This document shows positions 44,193 to 54,031 of a stretch of 64,000 bases of DNA, in pieces. Made by a program: the position numbers and the translations under genes. The stretch lies in assembly GCF_043290135.1 (NCBI RefSeq), contig NC_134705.1:100938239-101002238 (forward strand), read 5' to 3'. Source of the DNA: Rhipicephalus microplus. Taxonomy: Eukaryota > Arthropoda > Arachnida > Ixodida > Ixodidae. How positions within the stretch are numbered: the first letter of the stretch is position 1; every line of letters begins with the position of its first letter. The notes under the pieces were generated by a model. It was not told the DNA's origin, made no database searches, and was given only the letters and a program-made list of their open reading frames with translations.

Positions 44193-46674
44193 GCAATTCA
44201 TTATCACGTAATTAAAATCAATTCTTTCACACCTCGTACTTAGTTCTGGCCAAAAGCCGGGCAAACAGTAGCAAAGCAATTCCGACGTCCACCCATGCAC
44301 AACCAGCATTGTGCACCGACAGCGGCAGCGCTGGCTTCACGGCATTGCTTTTATCCCTGGTCCGCTTGAAGTTTCTTGTTTCGCTGACAAACATGTTAAA
44401 ACTGAAACCTTCTTTTTCTCAGAGGTCAAAGCCACGCGTGCTTGCTTGCATGCGTACTCTCGAATGTGCCCATGACGTCACACCAAATGCTTGCCCGCGA
44501 ACATTATCAGGCATCTCGCGAGGGATGCTACAGCACTTGTTTTAAAAACTGATGTATAGTGTACATGTCCAACTCGAGCACCAAAGCCTGGAAGGAAAAA
44601 AGAAAAAAAATGACTGTGCAAAATGTGACTACGTCACCCATCCAACATGGCTTCTACGCTGGCTGCCCAAGCAACGCCACTGCAACGACGCCCACAATCA
44701 TCGGCAAAAAGGTGTTGCCTTTGGCTGCTTCAGCGCGCTCAACGTATGCCTTGCAAGTTCCGACGTGGCGGAACACCGCACCGAGGTCGACGAAGGCCCT
44801 GCCGGGAAAGGCAGACCCGGGAATGCGTGCGAAACGTCTACCGCGTGCGTTTTGAAGCCGGTGAATGAAGGGTCATGTGGCAGAGGGTGATGGAACGCGA
44901 GTGTGCGACATGCCGCTGCGATGTCGTTCAAGCGTTCAACGGGCCGGCAGGCTCTTCCTGTCGTGGTCGAAAACGTCCGAGTTTTGCTGATTCCGAGGGG
45001 TAGGAGTGCTATGGTGGCGTGTACGAGGCGCTGGTGCGGCGTTCCGTCGATCGTGCCAGACACATTAGGCGGCAGAAGGCGGTCGTCAAGTGGTCGCGGA
45101 AATCAGTAGAGAAGTACTCGCCTGCGCTTTTCGTCGAATTCCGCTGAGTAAGGTGCGAGAAGACTCGCGACAGACGGTCTTTGGGTCTTCGGGAGACGGG
45201 TGGTTGCACAAATGCGACCGTGCGTCAACGTGCAGCCATATTCGTGGATTATTTTGCCCCATTATGATAGCTACGTCACTGCGCTCGCTGGTGTTGCTTG
45301 TGTTTGTTGACCTTCCCTTGTGGCTAACACCCACTGTGGGGTATTGGCCGGCTTGTTGTTCGGCTTCTTCGACTTCTACATACTCGGCTTAGTGAAGCTG
45401 TGAGGAGTGATGAGTGGGTACAGAGGCAAAGCACAGCAAAGCGCGCCCGGGGCGTGATCTCACGCGTCCTGGGTTCCACGGCGCTTCAGGTACGTGCGTG
45501 GTGCGTCCGTACGTCTAGTGCGCAATTTTCTTGGAACTTCCAGCAACTGGCAATTCCATTCAGGTGAGCGTGCGAGGATGTTTGTTGTAATTAACGAGAG
45601 CCCACGGTGGATGAGCTGGTATGAGATGGTGTTCAGAAATGCAGTGTGTGATCAACAAGGTGATGTCCGCCGTGGTGGTCTAGTGGCTGTAAGGTACTCG
45701 GCTGCTGACCCACAGGTTGTGGGATCGAATCCCGGCCGCGGCGGCTGCATTTCCCTGTGCTCAGATTAGGGTGCACGTTAAAGAACCCCAGGTGGTCGAA
45801 ATTTCCGGAGCCCTCCATTACGGCGTCTCTCATAATCATATGGTGGTTTTGGGACGTCAAACCCCACATATCATCATATCGTCATCAAGGTGATGGCTGA
45901 GGGCGCCAGCGAGGTAGCTGACCGCATGGCAAAGAATAACAGCCACCGCTGGCAGAAGCTGGGACCAAGGTCAGTGGACATAGGAAAAGCACATCGGGGC
46001 TTTGCCACTCCACCGTACAGCAGGTGTGTGCGGGGTGGGTCCTGTGGCGTTCTTTGCGATTTTAATTTGTGATGGGGAATAATAGTGTAGATGCATAGAC
46101 GTGGCGATAGCACGCGTCTTCAGGTTAAGACGTCGCGTGAAGATGTGAAATAAAAATGCCTTCGCTTGTCACTGCAACTGTAAACAGAAACACCAACAAC
46201 CATTTTCTCTTAGAGGCTGTTTTATTTTTCGTTCCGAAACGGGTGAATTCGAAAAGCGGAAATAGCTTGGCACATACATAAACACTTCTACACACATACA
46301 TACACATCATATACACACTTCCAGCTTTCCTCCGAAACAGTAATTGTAACAATAAATTACTCAATAGTTTTAATAATGTGAGTAGGGATGTTTAAAAAAT
46401 AAAAAAACTTGAGTATGTACGTGTGAACATAACCAAAAAAAGGGGGGGGTCCCTCCAATTATGAAATTTCCACAGAAACATTTATTTTGCCCAGAGCAAT
46501 CGTAAGTGTAAACACAGCTAGCGCACTCCCCGCACGCGAATACCGCGTCACCCGGGGCGGCGTGACGCCACCGTCTTGGACACTCGCCGCACCCGCGCCG
46601 TTTACCCCAAAATCATTGGTGAATCCGAACACTCTTTCTATCACTGAATTTATTGTCGAACTCACCCCCGCAGG
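44193..46674 (-). repeat. U2 array spacer 3
   Basis: 2.48-kb copy of the spacer unit, containing the standard SINE. A few base changes separate it from the others, and it lacks the GAC of CAGACGGACATT near 45,060. Confidence 0.85.
45666..45885 (+). mobile_element. tRNA-derived SINE in spacer 3
   Basis: Same 220-bp copy flanked by CAAGGTGATG at 45,656-45,665 and 45,886-45,895. Confidence 0.8.
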
Positions 46675-46826
46675 GGTGAGTGGGCCGATCCCGGAGGTAG
46701 TGCAATACCGGGCCAACCCGTGGCGGAGGTGAAGCAAGCTTCAAGCACTCCGCCGCATTACAAAAATAAGTTTAATATCTTGGATCCAAATAGGATCCGT
46801 ATCAGATATTAAGCTGATCAGAACAG
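46675..46826 (-). pseudogene. U2: U2 snRNA locus 4, 3' part
   Basis: U2 3' portion starting CTGTTCTGATCAGC. The T-to-G change in CTTATCAG is shared only with locus 5, marking the two loci as recent duplicates. Confidence 0.9.
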
Positions 46827-47083
46827 AATTTCTTTATTATACTTATTACACAAACAACATAAATGGTTATAGAACATAACAAGAAACGGCAATAAAAGGT
46901 GTATAAATAAAATCAAATAACAAAAAGGCTAAAAAGTGTTAGTGGTGTTAGTATGGATAAAAGTGTATGACAATAAAAAAGGCGGTATCGCTTCTCGAAT
47001 AAAAACACACAACTATTTACAAAACGCCTATATGGCCACGGTAAATGTTCGTAGAGGCGGCGATCGTGTCTGAAACGCAAAGT
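46827..47083 (-). mobile_element. 257-bp insert E1 in U2 locus 4, probable LINE 3' remnant
   Basis: This insert splits U2 between GATCAAAG and CTGTTC, losing the 8 bases TGTAGTAT. It ends with AATAAAGAAATT directly before CTGTTC, the same end format as C and F. No coding similarity is left. I infer a severely 5'-truncated copy of a U2-targeting LINE from a family not otherwise seen here. Confidence 0.6.
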
Positions 47084-47115
47084 CTTTGATCCTAGCCAAA
47101 AGGCCGAGAAGCGAT
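47084..47115 (-). pseudogene. U2: U2 snRNA locus 4, 5' part
   Basis: U2 nucleotides 1-32 including GGATCAAAG, ending where insert E1 starts. Confidence 0.9.
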
Positions 47116-49591
47116 GCAATTCATTAGCACGTAATTAAAATCCATTCTTTCACACCTCGTACTTAGTTCTGGCCAAAACCCAGGCAAACAGTAGCAAAGC
47201 AATTTCGCGGTCCACCCATGCACAACCAGCATTGTGCACCGACAGCGGCAGCGCTGGCTTCACGGCATTGCTTTTATCCCTGGTCCGCTTGAAGTTTCTT
47301 GTTTCGCTTACAAACTTGTTAAAACTGAAACCTTCTTTTTCCCAGAGGTCGAAGCCACGCGTGCTTGCTTGCATGCGTACTCTCGAATGTGCCCATGACG
47401 TCACACCAAATGCTTGCCGGCGAACATTATCAGGCATGTCGCGAGGGATGCTACAGCACTTGTTTTAAAAACTGATGCATAGTGTACATGTCCAACTCGA
47501 GCACCAAAGCCTGGAAGGAAAAAAGAAAAAAAAATGACTGTGCAAAATGTGACTACGTCACCCATCCAACATGGCTTCTACGCTGGCTGCCCAAGCAACG
47601 CCTCTCCAACGACGCCCACAATCATCGAAAAAAATGTGTTGCCTTTGGCTGCTTCAGCGCGCTCAACGTATGCCTTGCAAGTTCCGACGTGGCGGAACAC
47701 CGCACAGAGGTCGACGAAGGCCCTGCCGTGAAAGGCAGACGCGGGAATGCGTGCGAAACGTCTACCGCGTGCGTTGTGAAGCCGGTGAATGAAGGGTCAT
47801 GTGGCAGAGGGTGACGGAACGTGAGTGTGCGACATGCCGCTGCGATGTCGTTCAAGCGTTCAACGGGCCGGCAGGCTCTGCCTGTCGTGGTCGAAAACGT
47901 CCGAGTTTTGCTGATTCCGAGGGGTAGGAGTGCTATGGTGGCGTGTACGAGGCGCTGGTGCGGCGCTCCGTCGATCGTGCCAGACGGACATTAGGCGGCA
48001 GAAGGCGGTCGTCAAGTGGTCGCGGAAATCAGTGGAGAAGTACTCGCCTGCGCTTTTCGTCGAATTCCGCTGAGTAAGGTGCGAGAAGACTCGCGACAGA
48101 CGGTCTTCGGGAGACGGGTGGTTGCACAAATGCGACCGTGCGTCAACGTGCAGCCGTATTCGTGGATTATTTCGCCCCATTATGATAGCTACGTCACTGC
48201 GCTCGCTGGTGTTGCTTGTGTTTGTTGACCTTCCCTTGTGGCTAACACCCACTGTGGGGTATTGGCCGGCTTGTTGTTCGGCTTCTTCGACTTCTACATA
48301 CTCGGCTTAGTGAAGCTGTGAGGAGTGATGAGTGGGTACAGAGGCAAAGCACAGCAAAGCGCGCCCGGGGCGTGATCTCACGCGTCCTGGATTCCACGGC
48401 GCTTCAGGTACGTGCGTGGTGCCTCCGTACGTCTAGTGCGCAATTTTCTTGGAACTTCCAGCAACTGGCAATTCCATTCAGGTGAGCGTGCGAGGATGTT
48501 TGTTGTAATTAACGAGAGCCCACGGTGGATGAGCTGGTATGAGGTGGTGTTCAGAAATGCAGTGTGTGATCAACAAGGTGATGTCCGCCGTGGTGGTCTA
48601 GTGGCTGTAAGGTACTCGGCTGCTGACCCGCAGGTTGTCGGATCGAATCCCGGCCGCGGTGGCTGCATTTCCCTGTGCTCAGATTAGGGTGCACGTTAAA
48701 GAACCCCAGGTGGTCGAAATTTCCGGAGCCCTCCATTACGGCGTCTCTCATAATCATATGGTGGTTTTGGGACGTCAAACCCCACATATCATCATATCGT
48801 CATCAAGGTGATGGCTGAGGGCGCCAGCGAGGTAGCTGACCGCGTGGCAAAGAATAACAGCCACCGCTGGCAGAAGCTGGGACCCAGGTCAGTGGACATA
48901 GGAAAAGCACATTGGGGCTTTGCCGCTCCACCGTACAGCAGGTGTGTGCGGGGTGGGTCCTGTGGCGTTCTTTGCGATTTTAATTTGTGATGGGGAATAA
49001 TAGTGTAGATGCATAGACGTGGCGAGAGCACGCGTCTTCAGGTTAAGACGTCGCGTGAAGACGTGAAATAAAAATGCCTTAGCTTGTCACTGCAACTGTA
49101 AACAGAAACACCAACAACTATTTTCTCTTAGAGGCTGTTTTATTTTTCGTTCCGAAACGGGTGAATTCGAAAAGCGGAAATAGCTTGGCACATACATACA
49201 CACTTCTGCACACATACATACACATCATATACACACTTCTAGCTTTCCTCCGAAACAGTAATAGTAAAAATAAATTACTCAATAGTTTTATTATTGTGAG
49301 TAGGGATGTTTAAAAAAATAAAAAACTTGAGTATGTACGTGTGAACATAACCAAAAAAAGGGGGGGGGCCTCCAATTATGAAATTTCCACAGAAACATTT
49401 ATTTTGCCCAGAGCAATCGTAAGTGTAAACACAGCTAGCGCACTCCCCGCACGCGAATACCGCGTCACCCGGGGCGGCGTGACGCCACCGTCTCGGACAC
49501 TCGCCGCACCCGCGCCGTTTACCCCAAAATCATTGGTGAATCCGAACACTCTTTCTATCACTGAATTTATTGTCGAACTCACCCCCGCAGG
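47116..49591 (-). repeat. U2 array spacer 4
   Basis: 2.48-kb spacer copy, nearly identical to the corresponding parts of spacer 5. It lacks a 7-bp GGGTCTT repeat near 48,108 present in other copies. Confidence 0.85.
48584..48803 (+). mobile_element. tRNA-derived SINE in spacer 4
   Basis: Same 220-bp copy flanked by CAAGGTGATG at 48,574-48,583 and 48,804-48,813. Confidence 0.8.
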
Positions 49592-49743
49592 GGTGAGTGG
49601 GCCGATCCCGGAGGTAGTGCAATACCGGGCCAACCCGTGGCGGAGGTGAAGCAAGCTTCAAGCACTCCGCCGCATTACAAAAATAAGTTTAATATCTTGG
49701 ATCCAAATAGGATCCGTATCAGATATTAAGCTGATCAGAACAG
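49592..49743 (-). pseudogene. U2: U2 snRNA locus 5, 3' part
   Basis: Same as locus 4 including the CTGATCAG variant. Confidence 0.9.
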
Positions 49744-50000
49744 AATTTCTTTATTATACTTATTACACAAACAACATAAATGGTTATAGAACATAACAAG
49801 AAACGGCAATAAAAGGTGTATAAATAAAATCAGGTAACAAAAAGGCTAAAAAGTGTTAGTGGTGTTAGTATGGATAAAAGTGTATGACAATAAAAAAGGC
49901 GGTATCGCTTCTCGAATAAAAACACACAACTATTTACAAAACGCCTATATGGCCACGGTAAATGTTCGTAGAGGCGGCGATCGTGTCTGAAACGCAAAGT
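49744..50000 (-). mobile_element. Insert E1, second copy, in U2 locus 5
   Basis: Also 257 bp, with only about two differences from 46,827-47,083 (AAATAA versus GGTAAC near 49,833), in the same position and same U2 variant. It reflects duplication of an already interrupted unit, not a second insertion. Confidence 0.65.
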
Positions 50001-50032
50001 CTTTGATCCTAGCCAAAAGGCCGAGAAGCGAT
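50001..50032 (-). pseudogene. U2: U2 snRNA locus 5, 5' part
   Basis: U2 nucleotides 1-32, identical to locus 4. Confidence 0.9.
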
Positions 50033-51510
50033 GCAATTCATTAGCACGTAATTAAAATCCATTCTTTCACACCTCGTACTTAGTTCTGGCCAAAAGCCAG
50101 GCAAACAGTAGCAAAGCAATTTCGCGGTCCACCCATGGGACACACCAGCATTGTGCACCGACAGCGGCAGCGCTGGCTTCACGGCATTGCTTTTATCCCT
50201 GGTCCGCTTGAAGTTTCTTGTTTCGCTTACAAACTTGTTAAAACTGAAACCTTCTTTTTCCCAGAGGTCGAAGCCACGCGTGCTTGCTTGCATGCGTACT
50301 CTCGAATGTGCCCATGACGTCACACCAAATGCTTGCCGGCGAACATTATCAGGCATGTCGCGAGGGATGCTACAGCACTTGTTTTAAAAACTGATGCATA
50401 GTGTACATGTCCAACTCGAGCACCAAAGCCTGGAAGGAAAAAAGAAAAAAAAATGACTGTGCAAAATGTGACTACGTCACCCATCTAACATGGCTTCTAC
50501 GCTGGCTGCCCAAGCAACGCCTCTCCAACGACGCCCACAATCATCGAAAAAAAGATGTTGCCTTTGGCTGCTTCAGCGCGCTCAACGTATGCCTTGCAAG
50601 TTCCGACGTGGCGGAACACCGCACAGAGGTCGACGAAGGCCCTGCCGTGAAAGGCAGACGCGGGAATGCGTGCGAAACGTCTACCGCGTGCGTTGTGAAG
50701 CCGGTGAATGAAGGGTCATGTGGCAGAGGGTGACGGAACGTGAGTGTGCGACATGCCGCTGCGATGTCGTTCAAGCGTTCAACGGGCCGGCAGGCTCTGC
50801 CTGTCGTGGTCGAAAACGTCCGAGTTTTGCTGATTCCGAGGGGTAGGAGTGCTATGGTGGCGTGTACGAGGCGCTGGTGCGGCGCTCCGTCGATCGTGCC
50901 AGACGGACATTAGGCGGCAGAAGGCGGTCGTCAAGTGGTCGCGGAAATCAGTGGAGAAGTACTCGCTTGCGCTTTTCGTCGAATTCCGCTGAGTAAGGTG
51001 CGAGAAGACTCGCGACAGACGGTCTTCGGGTCTTCGGGAGACGGGTGGTTGCACAAATGCGACCGTGCGTCAACGTGCAGCCGTATTCGTGGATTATTTC
51101 GCCCCATTATGATAGCTTCGTCACTGCGCTCGCTGGTGTTGCTTGTTTTTGTTGACTTTCACTTGTGGCTCACACCCACTGTGGGGGATTGGCCGGCTTG
51201 TTGTTCTGCTTCTTCGACTTCTGCATACTCGGCTTAGTGAAGCTGTGAGGAGTGATGAGTGGGTACAGAGGCAAAGCACAGCAAAGCGCGCCCGGGGCGT
51301 GATCTCACGCGTCCTGGATTCCACGGCGCTTCAGGTACGTGCGTGGTGCCTCCGTACGTCTAGTGCGCAATTTTCTTGGAACTTCCAGCAACTGGCAATT
51401 CCATTCAGGTGAGCGTGCGAGGATGTTTGTTGTAATTAACGAGAGCCCACGGTGGATGAGCTGGTATGAGGTGGTGTTCAGAAATGCAGTGTGTGATCAA
51501 CAAGGTGATG

Positions 51511-51730
51511 TCCGCCGTGGTGGTCTAGTGGCTGTAAGGTACTCGGCTGCTGACCCGCAGGTTGTCGGATCGAATCCCGGCCGCGGCGGCTGCATTTCCC
51601 TGTGCTCAGATTAGGGTGCACGTTAAAGAACCCCAGGTGGTCGAAATTTCCGGAGCCCTCCATTACGGCGTCTCTCATAATCATATGGTGGTTTTGGGAC
51701 GTCAAACCCCACATATCATCATATCGTCAT
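51511..51730 (+). mobile_element. tRNA-derived SINE in spacer 5
   Basis: Same 220-bp copy flanked by CAAGGTGATG at 51,501-51,510 and 51,731-51,740. Confidence 0.8.
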
Positions 51731-52388
51731 CAAGGTGATGGCTGAGGGCGCCAGCGAGGTAGCTGACCGCGTGGCAAAGAATAACAGCCACCGCTGGCAG
51801 AAGCTGGGACCCAGGTCAGTGGACATAGGAAAAGCACATTGGGGCTTTGCCGCTCCACCGTACAGCAGGTGTGTGCGGGGTGGGTCCTGTGGCGTTCTTT
51901 GCGATTTTAATTTGTGATGGGGAATAATAGTGTAGATGCATAGACGTGGCGAGAGCACGCGTCTTCAGGTTAAGACGTCGCGTGAAGACGTGAAATAAAA
52001 ATGCCTTAGCTTGTCACTGCAACTGTAAACAGAAACACCAACAACTATTTTCTCTTAGAGGCTGTTTTATTTTTCGTTCCGAAACGGGTGAATTCGAAAA
52101 GCGGAAATAGCTTGGCAAATACATACACACTTCTGCACACATACATACACATCATATACACACTTCTAGCTTTCCTCCGAAACAGTAATAGTAAAAATAA
52201 ATTACTCAATAGTTTTATTATTGTGAGTAGGGATGTTTAAAAAAATAAAAAACTTGAGTATGTACGTGTGAACATAACCAAAAAAAGGGGGGGGGGCCTC
52301 CAATTATGAAATTTCCACAGAAACATTTATTTTGCCCAGAGCAATCGTAAGTGTAAACACAGCTAGCGCACTCCCCGCACGCGAATAC

Positions 52389-53432
52389 ATGTAGCGCCCT
52401 CGTTCGGGCGGCGCGCAAACCGGAGAGCGCGCGATGGCGACAGAGGAAAATAAAGAAGGCGCTAGGCCGTGGCACGTGAAGCCACGACTCGCGTTCCTGG
52501 CTGGCATCGGTTATCGTTCAGGCGTGTCTTTCTTTCGCTCCTGGGGCATAAGCCTACAAGTGGTGACCTCGGACGAAGACAATGACGGACTCGAATGCAC
52601 CCTCAACCGAACAAGCCTCACGTCCGCAGGACGTCTCGGCCGTGCAACTGCGTCTCCCATCTTTCTGGCCACAGGACCCGCAAGTTTGGTTTCATCAGGT
52701 CGAGGCGCAATTCTCCCTGTACCGCATCGCCTCGGAAACGACACGCTACTACCACGTAGCCTCCGTCCTTCCTCCTGACGTTGCCAGCGAGCTCTCCGAC
52801 GTCCTCTCCAACCCCTCGGACACCACGCCATATCAGCACCTTAAATCCAAGGTGCTGGAACGATTCGTTCCTTCGGAACGCGTCCGCCTACAGCAGCTCC
52901 TTGCAGAGGGGGACCTTGGCGACAGGCGCCCCTCCCAACTACTGCGCCGAATGCGACAGCTTCTTGGGAAACACGACGTCTCTGCCCACTCAGCGTTGCT
53001 TCGCGAGCTCTTCCTGCAACGCCTTTCTCAGCCAATCCGCCTCGTCCTCGCGGCGGCCGGCGACGTCAATCTCGACCGCCTGGCGGAGCTCGCCGATCAG
53101 GTTCATGAAGCGACCTCCCCATCTGTCAACGCTGTCTTACCACCAGCAGACACAACGATTTCGCGCCTTGAGGCCCGCATCGACGAACTCGCCGCCTCCA
53201 TTGCCGCACTCCGGAGCCCCCTGCAAGAGACTCGTTCGCCTCGTTCCGGTCGTCGAGCTCTTCCACGCACACGAGATGCTCGGAGTCCCAGCCCTCCACC
53301 CCTCTGCTGGTACCATCGGCGTTTCCGACACCGAGCCACGAAGTGTACACCCCCATGTTCGTGGCAGGGAAACGCCTGCCGGGATCACTGACGGCGGCGT
53401 GTGATCTCCCTTCTCGTCCCAGCCGCCACCGA
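52389..53432 (+). mobile_element. Truncated Ty3/Gypsy element: one LTR plus gag
   Basis: A 169-bp LTR (52,390-52,558, TGTAGCGCCC...GCCTACA, 5-bp inverted ends TGTAG/CTACA) is followed by the leader GTGGTGACCTCGGACGAAG and a gag frame. Protease, RT, integrase and the second LTR are missing. No target duplication is seen and about 20 bases of spacer are deleted, so this looks like a broken copy joined by end-joining or an aborted integration. Confidence 0.75.
52582..53391 (+). CDS. Ty3/Gypsy gag fragment
   Basis: 269 codons from ATG (MTDSNAPSTEQASRP). It contains the capsid-like stretch FWPQDPQVWFHQVEAQFSLY...TRYYHVASVLPPDVASEL, LLRRMRQLLG and a C-terminal CWYHRRFRHRATKC region followed by PPCSWQGN, all typical of gag of a common arthropod Gypsy group. 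The usual knuckle Gly is Arg in RRFRHRA. The frame ends soon after WQGN, where protease should follow, because the element is truncated. Confidence 0.7.
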   Translation: MTDSNAPSTEQASRPQDVSAVQLRLPSFWPQDPQVWFHQVEAQFSLYRIASETTRYYHVASVLPPDVASELSDVLSNPSDTTPYQHLKSKVLERFVPSERVRLQQLLAEGDLGDRRPSQLLRRMRQLLGKHDVSAHSALLRELFLQRLSQPIRLVLAAAGDVNLDRLAELADQVHEATSPSVNAVLPPADTTISRLEARIDELAASIAALRSPLQETRSPRSGRRALPRTRDARSPSPPPLCWYHRRFRHRATKCTPPCSWQGNACRDH

Positions 53433-53543
53433 GACGCCACCATCTCGGACACTCGCCGCACCCACGCCGTTTACCCCAAAATCATTGGTGAATCCGAACA
53501 CTCTTTCTATCATTGAATTTATTGTCGAACTCACCCCCGCAGG

Positions 53544-53695
53544 GGTGAGTTGGCCGATCCCGGAGGTAGTGCAATACTGGGCCAACCCGTGGCGGAGGTG
53601 AAGCAAGCTTCAAGCACTTCGCCGCATTACAAAAATAAGTTTAATATCTTGGATCCAAATAGGATCCGTATCAGATATTAAGCTGATAAGAACAG
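53544..53695 (-). pseudogene. U2: U2 snRNA locus 6, 3' part
   Basis: U2 3' portion starting CTGTTCTTATCAGC. Small changes relative to the other loci include GTGAGT-TGG for GTGAGTGGG at the 3' end and CAGTATTGCACT for CGGTATTGCACT. Confidence 0.9.
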
Positions 53696-54031
53696 AGGAA
53701 TTTTATTGTGGTAAAGACAATGCTTAGAATGTCTTGAATTTGCCGGACGACTTGGTTGTATTCCCGTACATGGCACCGGGATTGCCAGATGGAAGCCGGG
53801 CGCGGATGGTCGCACCAAGGACACCAGGACAATGGGCATCAAAGGAACCACCGGGACATCAGCGGGTTAGCCAGGGCACCTGGTAGGCGGCAGGCGATGT
53901 AGCGACGTAGTAGGGCAGGTCTTGCCTTGGTCAGCGATCGTCTATCTGCGTCCATGTCCCACGTGCGCGTGGTAGATGGCGCGAAACGCTGCCACCACCT
54001 CGCTCACGCAGAGTTTCTTCATGAGACGCAG

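Larger units (their letters stand above)
50033..53543 (-). repeat. U2 array spacer 5, enlarged
   Basis: The usual spacer with an LTR-gag fragment at 52,389-53,432. About 20 bases of native spacer are absent at the insertion point. Without the insert its length agrees with the other spacers. Confidence 0.8.

Noticed and set aside
27161..53543. CRISPR-like or satellite interpretation of the repeats
   Set aside because: Units are about 2.7 kb before insertions and contain U2 genes and a SINE; this is a eukaryotic snRNA gene array.
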